A stretch of DNA of 34,601 nt from Ilumatobacter sp. (GTDB taxonomy: Bacteria > Actinomycetota > Acidimicrobiia > Acidimicrobiales > Ilumatobacteraceae). Position 1 is the stretch's first letter; the number at the start of each line of letters is the position of its first letter. Position numbers and translations under genes: made by a program. The stretch covers positions 1 to 34,601 of the forward strand of contig NZ_JASJCS010000062.1 in assembly GCF_030065885.1 (NCBI RefSeq), in the 5' to 3' direction. This document shows positions 1 through 8,133 of the stretch, in pieces. Under the pieces are notes generated by a model. It did no database searches and was not told the DNA's origin. It worked only from the letters and a program-made list of their open reading frames with translations.

Positions 1-890
1 CCGAAGATCGGCGCCTCCTGGTCCTTGTTGATGGCGATGATGTTCTTCGAGCCCTTCATGCCGACCATGTGCTGGGTCGCACCCGAGATGCCGGCCGCGA
101 TGTAGACGTTGGGCTTCACGACCTTGCCGGTCTGACCGACCTGCATCGCGTACGGCACCCACCCGGCGTCGACGATCGCACGCGTGGCGCCGGCGGCGCC
201 CTGCAGCAGCTTGGCGAGCTGGTCGACCATCTCGAACTTCTCGGCCTCGCCGAGGCCTCGCCCACCCGAGACCACCACGGCCGCCTCGTCGAGCTTCGGG
301 CCGGAGGATTCCTCGACATGAACGGCGGTGACCGTGGCGCCCGCCGTCGACCCGAGATCGGGCACCGCAGCGGCCACCAGTTCGCCGGCGCCGGCGCCTC
401 CTGCCTCGGGCTCGAACGACTTCGGCCGGAACGATGCGAGGAACGGGCCCTCACCGGTGAACGTGGTCGTCACGAGCGTCTCGCCGCCGAAGACCGGCGT
501 CGTGACCTTGACGGCGTCGCCGTCGACCGCGATGTCGATGTTGTTCGTGAGCACCGTACGGTCGAGCTTCACCGACAGGCGGCTCATGACGTCGCGGCTC
601 TCGTACGACTGGGGGAACATGATCAGGTCGGGGGCGTCACCGCCCTCGATGACCGCCTTCATGGCGGCGGACCCGGCGGGACCCGGGAGACCTGCGCCGA
701 GATCGCCGGTGGCGTAGACCTTCGCGGCGCCGTGCTCGCCGAGTGCGGCGGCGAACGAGCTCGCATCGCCGACGACGAACGCCGAGATGGAGCCGCCCAG
801 CGAACGGGCCTTCGTGAGGAGCTCGAGTGTGCTCGTCGTCGGTGCGCCGTCGGCGCCCTGAGCGAACACCCAGATGTTGTCGATTCCCAT
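1..890 (-). CDS. etfA: Electron transfer flavoprotein alpha subunit (partial, C-terminus outside window)
   Basis: About 296 N-terminal residues are present; the frame is still open at position 1. EtfA binds FAD and, with EtfB, carries electrons from acyl-CoA and similar dehydrogenases to ETF:quinone oxidoreductase. The protein begins [12 protein letters not shown], and near the window edge it shows the family's C-terminal FAD-binding signature ([20 protein letters not shown], then QHMVGM), so only about 25 residues should be missing. The ATG at 890 is supported by an AAGGAAG Shine-Dalgarno sequence about 8 nt upstream, next to the etfB stop (20-nt gap). The order etfB-etfA on one transcript is usual for bacteria. 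There is nothing odd apart from the truncation by the window. Identification rests on the signature and on the partner gene. Confidence 0.96.
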   Translation of the reverse strand, partial: MGIDNIWVFAQGADGAPTTSTLELLTKARSLGGSISAFVVGDASSFAAALGEHGAAKVYATGDLGAGLPGPAGSAAMKAVIEGGDAPDLIMFPQSYESRDVMSRLSVKLDRTVLTNNIDIAVDGDAVKVTTPVFGGETLVTTTFTGEGPFLASFRPKSFEPEAGGAGAGELVAAAVPDLGSTAGATVTAVHVEESSGPKLDEAAVVVSGGRGLGEAEKFEMVDQLAKLLQGAAGATRAIVDAGWVPYAMQVGQTGKVVKPNVYIAAGISGATQHMVGMKGSKNIIAINKDQEAPIF

Positions 891-910
891 GGTTCTCTTC
901 CTTCGTTCGC

Positions 911-1687
911 TCAGATGACTTTGAGGTTCTCGAGGTGCTCGATGATCTTCAGGTGCGCCTCGCCGTCGTCCTCGATGACCTCTCCGGCCTCACGCGCCGG
1001 CGCCTGCGCGACGTCGACGATCTGCTGGCCGGCGCCGCCCCAGCCGACGGGGGTGACACCGAGGTCGCCGGCGGTCACCTCATCGACGGGCTTCGACTTG
1101 GCCGCCATGATCCCCTTGAAGCTCGGGTAGCGAGGCTCGACCACACCTGCGGTGACGCTCACGACGGCAGGCAGGCTGCACTCGACCTCGTTGTAGCCGG
1201 CTTCGGTCTGGCGGTTGACCTTGAGGGTGCCGCCTTCGACGGCGACGCTCTTGGCGAACGTCACCGACGGCAGCTCGAGCACTTCGGCGAGCTGCTCGGA
1301 GACCGTACCCGTGTAGCCGTCCGACGACTCGGTGCCCGTCAGGATCAGGTCGGCGCCGCCGATCTTCTGGGTGGCGGCGGCGAGCACCTTGGCGGTGGTG
1401 AGCGCGTCGGAACCGGCCAGCTCGGGGTCGGACACGAGCACGCCCTTGGCAGCGCCCATCGCGAGGGCGGTCCGCATGCCAGACACCTCGCCGTCCGCGG
1501 CCATCGACACGATGCTCACCTCACCCTCACCGGCGGCGTCGACCAGCTGCAGTGCCATCTCGACGCCGTAGCTGTCGGACTCGTCCAGGATGAGCTTGCC
1601 CTCGCGCTTCAAGGTGTTCGTCGAGGGATCCAGCTCACCCGGCAGGGCCGGGTCGGGGATCTGCTTCACGCACACGATCACATTCAT
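911..1687 (-). CDS. etfB: Electron transfer flavoprotein beta subunit
   Basis: 258 residues, the usual EtfB length. The N-terminus [13 protein letters not shown] is the hallmark of the family, and the AMP-binding subunit features follow ([14 protein letters not shown] near 45-58, then [14 protein letters not shown]). EtfB binds AMP structurally and forms the ETF heterodimer with EtfA, encoded 20 nt downstream. An in-frame ATG three codons upstream (1696) is possible. I prefer 1687 because it fits the family N-terminus, and a -10-like AACAAT lies 7 nt before it (1695-1700), matching the leaderless pattern seen elsewhere here. The 5' region is shared with a divergent lipid kinase gene. Confidence 0.96.
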   Translation of the reverse strand: MNVIVCVKQIPDPALPGELDPSTNTLKREGKLILDESDSYGVEMALQLVDAAGEGEVSIVSMAADGEVSGMRTALAMGAAKGVLVSDPELAGSDALTTAKVLAAATQKIGGADLILTGTESSDGYTGTVSEQLAEVLELPSVTFAKSVAVEGGTLKVNRQTEAGYNEVECSLPAVVSVTAGVVEPRYPSFKGIMAAKSKPVDEVTAGDLGVTPVGWGGAGQQIVDVAQAPAREAGEVIEDDGEAHLKIIEHLENLKVI

Positions 1688-1694
1688 GCCGACC

Positions 1695-1700
1695 ATTGTT
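1695..1700 (-). promoter_or_regulatory. Candidate -10 element for a leaderless etfBA transcript
   Basis: On the minus strand the hexamer AACAAT ends 7 nt before the etfB ATG, so transcription would start at or next to the start codon. A TTGGGA lies about 19 nt upstream as a weak -35. There is no Shine-Dalgarno sequence before this ATG, consistent with leaderless initiation. Confidence 0.4.
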
Positions 1701-1771
1701 ACTCGCCGGTCACTTGCCGTCCCAACCGGGCTCGACCCCCGGCGTCGGTCGGCCGGCCGCACCCGCGCTGC

Positions 1772-1777
1772 TACCGT
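1772..1777 (+). promoter_or_regulatory. Candidate -10 element (TACCGT) for a leaderless lipid kinase transcript
   Basis: TACCGT ends 7 nt before the TTG codon at 1785. No Shine-Dalgarno sequence is visible before the TTG or the ATG at 1794, and no good -35 is seen. The spacing equals that before several other genes in the window. Confidence 0.4.
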
Positions 1778-1784
1778 CCCCCTC

Positions 1785-2717
1785 TTGCGGATCATGCTCG
1801 TGGTCAACTCGTTCGCGTCGTCGGTCACGGCGCGGAACACCGTCGTCGTCCACCGGCGTCTCGGGCAGGGTCACGACGTCGAGGTCGTCGAGACGAACCG
1901 CCGCGGCCACGCCACCCGGTTCGCCCACGATGCCGCCCGGCGCGGCATCGACGTCGTCGTCGGCTACGGCGGCGACGGCACCCTCAACGAGGTGGCGACC
2001 GGCATCGCCGGCACCGACACCGCACTCGGCGTGCTCCCCGGCGGCTCGACGAACGTGTTCGCGAGAACGCTCGGCATGCCCAACGACCCGGTCGCGGCCG
2101 CCGACCACCTCGCCGCCGGCCTCGACGCCGCCGACCTGCGCCCGATCGGCCTCGGCCGCGTGAACGGCCGCTTCTTCTGCTTCCACACCGGCATCGGCTT
2201 CGACGCCGCCGTGGTCGAAGCCGTCGAACGGCGGGCGTCGCTGAAGCGCTGGCTCGGCCATCCCCTGTTCATCTCGGCCGGACTGACCACCTGGCTGCGC
2301 GGGTACGACCGCCGCGCCCCGCACTTCTCGCTGCGGCACGGTGACGAGCGAGTCGACGACGGGTACTTCGCGATCGTCTTGAACACCAACCCGTACACCT
2401 ATCTCGGCAACCGCCCGCTCGACCTCTCCCCCGCCGCGACGCTCGACCGCGGTCTCGTGGTCGTGGCGTTCCGGACGTTGCGGGTCGGGCCGATCCTCAA
2501 GGGCCTCGGGTCGGCCCTGCGGGGCGGCGGGGTGACCGCGAGCGAGCACCTCGTCGAGTGGCGCGACGTCGACGAGATGGTGGTCGACGCCGAGACACCG
2601 TTCCCGTACCAGCTCGACGGCGACTACCTCGGCGACGTCGACCGGCTCGAGTTCCAGCACGTGCCCGACGCCGTGCAGCTCGTGTTCCCCGCCGAGCCGG
2701 CCGACTCAACCGGCTGA
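1785..2717 (+). CDS. Diacylglycerol kinase / YegS-type lipid kinase
   Basis: 310 residues from the TTG at 1785 (MRIMLVVNSFAS), or 307 from the ATG at 1794; the TTG is favoured by the -10-like TACCGT 7 nt upstream. The catalytic domain shows the family nucleotide-binding motif GGDGTLNEV (62-70) and LPGGSTN (84-90), followed by the C-terminal beta-sandwich with DGDYLG. Enzymes of this family phosphorylate a lipid alcohol (diacylglycerol, sphingosine or a similar substrate) with ATP at the membrane face. The exact lipid cannot be read from the sequence. The gene converges on and overlaps by 12 nt a glycerophosphodiester phosphodiesterase, so two lipid-metabolism genes sit tail to tail. Confidence 0.9.
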   Translation: MRIMLVVNSFASSVTARNTVVVHRRLGQGHDVEVVETNRRGHATRFAHDAARRGIDVVVGYGGDGTLNEVATGIAGTDTALGVLPGGSTNVFARTLGMPNDPVAAADHLAAGLDAADLRPIGLGRVNGRFFCFHTGIGFDAAVVEAVERRASLKRWLGHPLFISAGLTTWLRGYDRRAPHFSLRHGDERVDDGYFAIVLNTNPYTYLGNRPLDLSPAATLDRGLVVVAFRTLRVGPILKGLGSALRGGGVTASEHLVEWRDVDEMVVDAETPFPYQLDGDYLGDVDRLEFQHVPDAVQLVFPAEPADSTG

Positions 2718-2722
2718 GCCGG
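2694..2722. terminator. Inverted repeats at the convergent lipid kinase / GDPD stops
   Basis: CCGGC-TGA-GCCGG (2710-2722) is a perfect 5-bp stem whose loop is the kinase stop codon. The AGCCGG just upstream could pair alternatively with CCGGCT. It is short and has no T-tract, so a termination function is only suggested by its position between convergent genes. Confidence 0.35.
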
Positions 2723-3401
2723 CCACCGAGCGCCGGACCGTCAGCGCGACGTCGGGCACGTTGGTGCAGATGCCGTCCACGCCCCAGGCGATGAGCTGTC
2801 GCATGCGGTCGGCGTCGTCGCACGTCCACGTGTTGACCGCCAGGCCGGCCCGGTGGGCGGCGCGGACGGCGGGCTCGCCGAGCTGACCGACGAACGGGTG
2901 GATCGCGACGTGGCCGGCCGACACGGCGCGAGCGATCGCCGCGTCGTCGGCGTCCATCGTGAGGAGCGCGGTTCGGACGGCAGGCATCGCCACGCGGCAG
3001 GCGGCAACCGTCTCGGGCCGGAACGACGAGAGCAGCCAGCGGGCGTCGGCACCCCGCCGCGCAAGGACCGTGGCGAGCCGGTGGACGATCCAGTCGGCCG
3101 GGTCGTGGTCCGGTTCGCCGGGGATGTTCTTGATCTCGATGTTGACGACGGCGCCGGCGCACGCGTCGAGCGCGGCATCGAGATCCGGCACGTGCGCCGG
3201 CAGATCGGACGCCGGCGTCCGGGCGATCACGCGGCCGTCCGCGAGGGCCGGATCGTGATGGACCACCAGCCGGTCGTCGCCGGTCCGGCGCACGTCGAGC
3301 TCGATCGCATCGGCTCCCATCTCGACGGCCCGCTCGAAGGCGGCGACGGTGTTCTCGGGTTCTGCCTGCGATGCGCCGCGATGCGCGATCACGATCGTCA
3401 T
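2706..3401 (-). CDS. Glycerophosphodiester phosphodiesterase
   Basis: 231 residues with the GDPD TIM-barrel motifs: HRGA (7-10), PENT (15-18), metal ligands in ELDV (E34, D36) and the catalytic HHD (48-50), then EIK in the fourth strand. The enzyme hydrolyses glycerophosphodiesters to glycerol-3-phosphate and an alcohol. The ATG at 3401 starts right before IAHRGA, leaving no room for a signal peptide, so a cytoplasmic location is likely. No Shine-Dalgarno sequence precedes it; a hexamer CACGCT ends 6 nt upstream, which may mean a leaderless start. The 3' end overlaps the lipid kinase. The domain call is firm, the substrate is unknown. Confidence 0.93.
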   Translation of the reverse strand: MTIVIAHRGASQAEPENTVAAFERAVEMGADAIELDVRRTGDDRLVVHHDPALADGRVIARTPASDLPAHVPDLDAALDACAGAVVNIEIKNIPGEPDHDPADWIVHRLATVLARRGADARWLLSSFRPETVAACRVAMPAVRTALLTMDADDAAIARAVSAGHVAIHPFVGQLGEPAVRAAHRAGLAVNTWTCDDADRMRQLIAWGVDGICTNVPDVALTVRRSVAGSAG

Positions 3402-3496
3402 GACAAGAGCGTGCCAGATCGCTCGATGCCGATGGGACGGGGGCGCCGCCCCGGCATCTCGAAAACAGATGGCAGCCGACGTTCTATCTGATCTTC

Positions 3497-3525
3497 TTGC
3501 CAGGGCGGGGGGCACGATCTAACGT
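3497..3525 (+). promoter_or_regulatory. Promoter of the whiB1-like gene (TTGCCA - 17 nt - TAACGT)
   Basis: A near-consensus -35 TTGCCA (3497-3502) is followed at exactly 17 nt by -10 TAACGT (3520-3525). The predicted start near 3532 gives a leader of about 130 nt before the GTG at 3662. This is unusually long compared with the leaderless genes around it. ACGTACGT overlaps the -10 end and is self-complementary, a possible regulator site. Confidence 0.6.
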
Positions 3526-3661
3526 ACGTACTTGCAGGCCCTCCGCTCCCGCCGAACGATCAGCACGCTGCGTCGCCGCCCTCCGGACCAGCACGGCAGA
3601 GCCAACACGCCCGCCGGCAGCCGCCGCCATCAACACCTTCACACCTACGAGGAGCTCCTTC

Positions 3662-3976
3662 GTGTCGATCCTTGCGTCCAGTCTCGCCCTCGCCGCCAAC
3701 GCCGATGTGTGGCGCGATCACGCCCTGTGCCGTGACACCGATCCCGACCTGTTCTTCCCGGTCGGCACCACGGGTCACGCGCTGACGTCGATCGACCACG
3801 CCAAGCAGGTGTGCGCCGAGTGCAGCGTCGCACAGGAATGCCTCGACTTCGCCCTCGACACCAACCAGGACTCCGGCATCTGGGGCGGCCTCTCCGAAGA
3901 GGAGCGCCGCGTCATCCGCCGCAAGCGGGCCGCCGCGCTGCGCGCCGCTCGTGCGGCCGCCGCTGCCGCCAGCTGA
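3662..3976 (+). CDS. whiB1: WhiB1-like iron-sulfur transcriptional regulator
   Basis: 104 residues from GTG 3662, which has a GAGGAG Shine-Dalgarno sequence 7 nt upstream; longer in-frame extensions have no such support. The four [4Fe-4S] cysteines are C23, C51, C54 and C60 (C-Xn-C-X2-C-X5-C), then GIWGG (72-76) and a basic Arg/Lys/Ala-rich tail that binds DNA. The stretch DPDLFFPVGTTGHAL resembles mycobacterial WhiB1 rather than WhiB2, 3 or 7, so I assign this subgroup; that part is from memory. Family members sense NO/O2 through the cluster and interact with the principal sigma factor. A membrane-protein gene and pdtaS lie next to it on the opposite strand, matching the mycobacterial whiB1-pdtaS neighbourhood. 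Confidence 0.9.
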   Translation: MSILASSLALAANADVWRDHALCRDTDPDLFFPVGTTGHALTSIDHAKQVCAECSVAQECLDFALDTNQDSGIWGGLSEEERRVIRRKRAAALRAARAAAAAAS

Positions 3977-3980
3977 CCCG

Positions 3981-3999
3981 GTCACCGCGAGGCGGTGAC
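3981..3999. terminator. Hairpin between convergent whiB1-like and membrane-protein genes
   Basis: GTCACCGC-GAG-GCGGTGAC is a perfect 8-bp stem with a 3-nt loop, 4 nt after the whiB stop and covering the last codons of the opposing gene. There is no T-tract, as is common for actinobacterial terminators. It could act in both directions. Confidence 0.55.
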
Positions 4000-5706
4000 G
4001 ATCCAGCGGTTCGCGACGACGTCGTAGGCACACGGCACCGCGATCCCCGACGTGCGCGCCCAGTCGGCCGCGTCGGCCTCGTAGGTCGGCAGCTCGGGCT
4101 GCAGCCACCAGCCGGGCGGCCGCAGGCCGGAGTAGCCGTTGACGGTCGGCAACCCGATCTCCTGCGCGATCAGGATCGCGTCGATGTTGGTGTAGTCGAT
4201 GTCGGGCTCCTCGACGTCGACGACGTAGAACGACGGGCATGCCGCCGGGGGCTCGGCCACGTCGCCGACGAGGGCCAGCTCCGCGCCCCGGTCCAACTCG
4301 CGGAACAGCGAGGTCGTGTTGAGCTGCTCGGCCACGATCACCCCCAGCAGCAGGATCGGCGCGACCGATCGCCACGTGGCGAGCCGCCGGTCGCCAGGCG
4401 CGGCACCTCCACCGTCGGCGACGTCACGGGCGACGTCGGGATCGGCGTCTGCGCCGGGCCGGCCGCGCACGGCCAGCCAGCACGCGATGGCCGCGCACGC
4501 GACCCAGACGTTGACGACCTCGATGCGACCGTAGACGCGGATCGCGTCACCGCCGGGCACGAACCGGTGCACCCACGCCCAGATGCCGCCGAAGGAGAAC
4601 TGGATCGGCAGCACGACGACGAACGCAGCGACGAGCGAGCAGGCGAGTCCGACGACCGCCGGCGCCGGCCTCGGTGCGTGACGGAGCCGTCGCGCGAGGG
4701 CGATACCGGCTGCGAGGGCCGCGACGAGCAACACCGGCGTGACGGCCACGTTGCGGTGGAGCTGGCCGAGCCGCTCGGCATCGAGCAGCGATCCGACGAG
4801 CCGACCCCAGACGACGTTGCCGCCGCCGACGTTGACGATGTCGGCCGGTCGAGGCGCGAGGCCGGCGACCTCGTCGTAGCTGCGTGGTTCGCTGTCCTCG
4901 AGCGCCGGGAGGTACGTCACCAGGAAGGGCACGAGCATCACACCCAGCGCCGCCAGCGCCACCACGATCGCGTCCCGTCGCTCGACGACGGCGGCCCAGA
5001 TCGTACGGCCCGCACCGAGCGCCAGGCCGATCGCCACGCCGCCGAGCACCACGAACCCGCCGACGAGCGCGGCGAACCACCCGAAGTAGAAGTTCGACCA
5101 CAGCAGCAGCCCGAGCAGGGCGCCCGCAGCGGCCGAGAGCAGCAACCGGCGCCGCCGGCTCTCGGCGACCCACGCCTCGAGGCCGAGCAACACGATGGCC
5201 GGGATGATCTGCACCGAGTACAGCTGCGGGTGCCCGGTGTCGACGTACAGGTTGTTGGCGAAGGCTGCGGTCGCCGACAGCAACAGCGCCGGCGCCGGCG
5301 GCAGGCCGAGATGTCGATCGAGGATCGCGAACATCGACGCGAATCCCACGAGCGTGAGCACGATCAACCCGACCTGGAACGAGACGAACGGGTCGGCACC
5401 GAGCAGCCGGAGTGGCGCGTAGACCGCCTGGTTGACGATGAACGTGTCGGAGTAGCCGAGCGTGCCGTCGACCGGGTGGAACATGGGCGGCGACCGCCAC
5501 TCGGCGTCGCCGGTCCACACCAGCCACCAGTGCTCGTGGAGGAAGACGATCAGCCGGGCGTCGCCCCGGTCGCCGGTGATCGTGTCGAAGCCCGAGAAGA
5601 TCGGCGTCCGGAAGAACACGGTCGCACCGACGAGCCAGCTGAGCAGCGCCGCCGCCCAGCGGTGCGAACGCAGCCACGTCGCGACGGCGTCGACGGCGGC
5701 GCGCAT
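3982..5706 (-). CDS. Polytopic membrane protein, GT-C glycosyltransferase-like
   Basis: 574 residues with about ten or more hydrophobic spans, and a hydrophilic C-terminal part (after about 450) likely on the outer face. After the first span there is an acidic loop GDRGDARL and then HEHWW. Such an Asp-containing first extracytoplasmic loop is typical of GT-C-fold (PMT/GT39/YfhO-like) polyprenyl-phosphate-sugar transferases. I do not recognise a specific family, so the function is inferred from architecture only. The start is ATG 5706; a TTG one codon earlier is equally possible and no strong Shine-Dalgarno sequence is visible. It lies 52 nt downstream of pdtaS on the same strand and is probably cotranscribed with it. 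Confidence 0.7.
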   Translation of the reverse strand: MRAAVDAVATWLRSHRWAAALLSWLVGATVFFRTPIFSGFDTITGDRGDARLIVFLHEHWWLVWTGDAEWRSPPMFHPVDGTLGYSDTFIVNQAVYAPLRLLGADPFVSFQVGLIVLTLVGFASMFAILDRHLGLPPAPALLLSATAAFANNLYVDTGHPQLYSVQIIPAIVLLGLEAWVAESRRRRLLLSAAAGALLGLLLWSNFYFGWFAALVGGFVVLGGVAIGLALGAGRTIWAAVVERRDAIVVALAALGVMLVPFLVTYLPALEDSEPRSYDEVAGLAPRPADIVNVGGGNVVWGRLVGSLLDAERLGQLHRNVAVTPVLLVAALAAGIALARRLRHAPRPAPAVVGLACSLVAAFVVVLPIQFSFGGIWAWVHRFVPGGDAIRVYGRIEVVNVWVACAAIACWLAVRGRPGADADPDVARDVADGGGAAPGDRRLATWRSVAPILLLGVIVAEQLNTTSLFRELDRGAELALVGDVAEPPAACPSFYVVDVEEPDIDYTNIDAILIAQEIGLPTVNGYSGLRPPGWWLQPELPTYEADAADWARTSGIAVPCAYDVVANRWIVTASR

Positions 5707-5758
5707 CAACCGCCGAGCAGCGAGACGCCGCCCCGGACCTCACCGGGCCGGCGCGTCG

Positions 5759-7255
5759 TCACGGGCGATCCCCCATCGGAACGACCAGTTCGATCACGGT
5801 GCCGTGCGGCGCCTGCGAGTCGGGCGGCAGCCGGAGGTCGTCGCGCGTCGGGGGCCGCATCGTGATCGTACCGTTGAGCTCGGTGGTGACGAGCGTCCGG
5901 ACGATCGACAGACCGAGCCCGGTGGCGTCCTCGAGCTTGAACCCGGCCTCGACGCCGCGACCGTCGTCGATCACCGAGAGGTGGAGCTCGTGGCCGAGAT
6001 TGCGGAGGTGGACCACGACCGAGCCGCCTCCCGAGCCCTCGGGGAAGCCGTGATCGACGGCGTTCTGGAGGAGCTCGGTGAGCACGACCGACAGGGGGGT
6101 GGCGATCGCAGCCGGGATCCGGCCGCCGTCGCCGCGCACCGAGAAGCGCACCGGCCGATCGGGCGACTGGAGTCCCTCCTCGGCGAGTCGCAGCAGCGGC
6201 CGGACGATCTCGACGAACGTCACCTCGTCGCCGGGATCGCGTGACAGCGCCTCGTGGACGAGCGCGATCGTCCTGATGCGGCGCACGGACTCGCCGACGG
6301 CGGAGATCGCCTCGGGGTGGGTCAACCGCCGCGCCTGGAGCCGGAGCAACGACGAGATCGTCTGCAGGTTGTTCTTGACGCGGTGGTGGATCTCACGGAT
6401 CGTGGCGTCCTTGGTCAGCAGCAGGCGGTCCCGCTTGCGGAGCTCGGTGACGTCACGGATCAGGAGCAGCGCCCCCGAGACGTCGCCGTGCTGCAGCTGG
6501 CCGACGAACGGCACGCATCGGCAGAGCAACGTCACGTCGGGGCCCTGTTCGAACTCCTCGATGACCGGTTCGCCGCGCTCGAAGGCCTGGCGGACCGGTC
6601 CGTCGTGGAAGCCGAGCTCGGCGAGCCGCATGCCGACGGCCGACGCCTGGATGCCGACCCGGTGGAGCGCGGAGTTCGCATTGGGCGAGACGTACTGCAC
6701 CTCGGCCTCGGCGTCGAGCCACACCACCCCGTCGCCGACGCGGGGTGCGGCGCTGGAGTCGCCGACGCGTTGCTCGAACGGGAACGCGCCGACCACGATC
6801 ATGTCGACGAAGCGATCGAACAGGTCGCCGTACGCGCGCTCGAGCTCGCCCGGACGGCGGCCCGAGAGCTCGACCCGCATCCCCGCCATGACGGCGATCG
6901 GCCGGCCGCCCCGCACCACGGGGACTGCGAGGAGCCGAGTGGCGTCGTCGTGCCCGGAGAGGTCGATCTCGCCCCGCCGCACCGCCTCGCTCTCGAACGC
7001 CTGGTCGAGCAGCGGGATGATCGCACGGGTCGCCAGCGAACCGACCCAGTCCGACTCGAAGAGCGTCTGCGCCGTTGCCGGCCGCACCTGCGCGACCGTG
7101 ATCCAGTTCCCGTCGCTGACCGGCACGTAGAGCAGCAGGTCCGAGAAGCTCAGATCGGCCAGCGTCCCCCACTCGGACACGAGCCGGTTGAGATGTGCCA
7201 CCTGGTCTCGATCGAGGGTGGTCCGTTCACGAACGAGTTCTGTCAGCTTCGACAT
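5759..7255 (-). CDS. pdtaS: PdtaS-type sensor histidine kinase (GAF-PAS-HisKA_2)
   Basis: 498 residues, close to the ~501 of mycobacterial PdtaS. The N-terminal half is GAF-like (about 10-160, with LVSEWGTLADLSFSDLLLYV resembling PdtaS), followed by a PAS domain (about 170-280). The HisKA_2 dimerisation segment holds EIHHRVKNN (288-296) with the phosphoacceptor His, then an HWE/HisKA_2-class ATPase with N-box ELLQNAVDHGF, DDGRG (430-434) and TGLGLSIV. There is no transmembrane segment, so it is a soluble sensor. In mycobacteria PdtaS phosphorylates PdtaR, an ANTAR antiterminator; no pdtaR lies in this window. ATG 7255 matches the family N-terminus; far-upstream in-frame starts overlap the divergent HD gene and are rejected. 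Confidence 0.9.
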   Translation of the reverse strand: MSKLTELVRERTTLDRDQVAHLNRLVSEWGTLADLSFSDLLLYVPVSDGNWITVAQVRPATAQTLFESDWVGSLATRAIIPLLDQAFESEAVRRGEIDLSGHDDATRLLAVPVVRGGRPIAVMAGMRVELSGRRPGELERAYGDLFDRFVDMIVVGAFPFEQRVGDSSAAPRVGDGVVWLDAEAEVQYVSPNANSALHRVGIQASAVGMRLAELGFHDGPVRQAFERGEPVIEEFEQGPDVTLLCRCVPFVGQLQHGDVSGALLLIRDVTELRKRDRLLLTKDATIREIHHRVKNNLQTISSLLRLQARRLTHPEAISAVGESVRRIRTIALVHEALSRDPGDEVTFVEIVRPLLRLAEEGLQSPDRPVRFSVRGDGGRIPAAIATPLSVVLTELLQNAVDHGFPEGSGGGSVVVHLRNLGHELHLSVIDDGRGVEAGFKLEDATGLGLSIVRTLVTTELNGTITMRPPTRDDLRLPPDSQAPHGTVIELVVPMGDRP

Positions 7256-7325
7256 CGGCACCGAGTCTTGCCGATCCGGGTGGCGGATGGTGAACACCGC
7301 TCGCCGGCCGGTGTGCCGTGCGGCG

Positions 7326-7331
7326 TACAGT
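7326..7331 (+). promoter_or_regulatory. Candidate -10 element (TACAGT) for a leaderless HD-domain gene
   Basis: TACAGT ends exactly 6 nt before the ATG at 7338, and no Shine-Dalgarno sequence is present. No convincing -35 is seen 16-18 nt upstream. Confidence 0.5.
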
Positions 7332-7337
7332 CGGGCC

Positions 7338-7916
7338 ATGACCGCCGGCGCGCCCCGTGCAACGTTCACGTCCTTCGAGGAGTCGACGCAGGAGGAATGG
7401 GCGTCGATCGCCGCCCAACTGCCCCACACGCAGGCCCTGGCGGCCGCCAACATCGTCGAGCAGCTCAAGCTGCTCGAGCGCGACTTCGGCGGTTTCCCCG
7501 TCTCGAGGCTCGAGCACTCGTTGCAGACGGCGACCCGCGCCGAGGAGGACGGCCGCGACGAGGAGTACGTCGTGTGCGCGCTGCTCCACGACATCGGCGA
7601 CACGCTGTCGCCCTACAACCACCCTTCGATCGCGGCGGGCATCGTCAAACCGTTCGTCTCCGAGGCGAACCACTGGATGGTCGAGCACCACGGCATCTTC
7701 CAGGGGTACTACTTCTGGCACCACCTCGGCATGGACCGCGACACCCGTGACCGGTTCGCCGGCTCGCCGTACTACGACTACACGGCCGAGTTCTGCCACA
7801 AGTACGACCAGACCGCGTTCGACCCCGACTACACGAGCGCACCCCTCTCCCACTTCGAACCGCTGATCCAGCAGTTCTTCGTGCCCGACGGCGCGGCCCT
7901 CACCCCCGTCGAGTAG
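7338..7916 (+). CDS. HD-domain protein, PhnZ/MIOX-like putative diiron oxygenase or phosphohydrolase
   Basis: 192 residues. HD-superfamily metal ligands are visible: H60 (in RLEHSLQ), H84-D85 (LLHDIGD), H117/H118 (WMVEHHGIFQG) and D157. The 24-residue spacing between the first His and the HD pair, and the EHSLQTA...LLHDIGD pattern, resemble the PhnZ-type mixed-valent diiron oxygenases of phosphonate breakdown more than classical nucleotide phosphohydrolases. No phosphonate genes are nearby, so the substrate is unknown. ATG 7338 is chosen because it is leaderless-compatible and directly precedes the conserved region. The gene is divergent from pdtaS and ends convergent with a GyrI-like gene. 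Confidence 0.75.
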   Translation: MTAGAPRATFTSFEESTQEEWASIAAQLPHTQALAAANIVEQLKLLERDFGGFPVSRLEHSLQTATRAEEDGRDEEYVVCALLHDIGDTLSPYNHPSIAAGIVKPFVSEANHWMVEHHGIFQGYYFWHHLGMDRDTRDRFAGSPYYDYTAEFCHKYDQTAFDPDYTSAPLSHFEPLIQQFFVPDGAALTPVE

Positions 7917-8133
7917 CTGCAGGCCGCCACGTTCGCCACCGCAGCCGACGCCGACGTGCGGTCGGGCGGGCGTCGAAGCGGCAGCGGAGACGGCGAGCAC
8001 GGCAGGCGAAGCCGGCCCGTCTGGTCAGCTGATCACGCCGCGCCGGCCGAGCAGGCGAGGAGCGCAGCGCCAGTGAGCACCGCAGCTCCGGAAGGGCGGC
8101 CGCTACATCAGCGGCGCCACGAGCGCAGCCCGA
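7917..8133. other. Convergent intergenic spacer, no gene recognised
   Basis: 217 nt of G+C-rich sequence lie between two converging genes. It contains the palindrome TCAGCTGA near 8026 and several short GC-rich inverted repeats, but no T-tract and no coding pattern I trust. Confidence 0.4.

Noticed and set aside
69..1130. Plus-strand open frame over etfA/etfB
   Set aside because: It is the shadow of two clearly recognisable ETF genes on the minus strand, with no domain signature of its own.
5759..7603. Longer version of the PdtaS kinase beginning near 7603
   Set aside because: The extra N-terminus is Ser/Ala/Arg low-complexity sequence antisense to the HD-domain gene. The family N-terminus begins at 7255.
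7917..8133. Shared strings CGTCGAAGC and GGCGAAGCC in this spacer and in the spacer at 31990-32100, possibly a dispersed intergenic repeat
   Set aside because: The strings are 9 nt long, the spacing differs (34 against 77 nt) and the sequence between does not match. Chance is sufficient in DNA of this composition.
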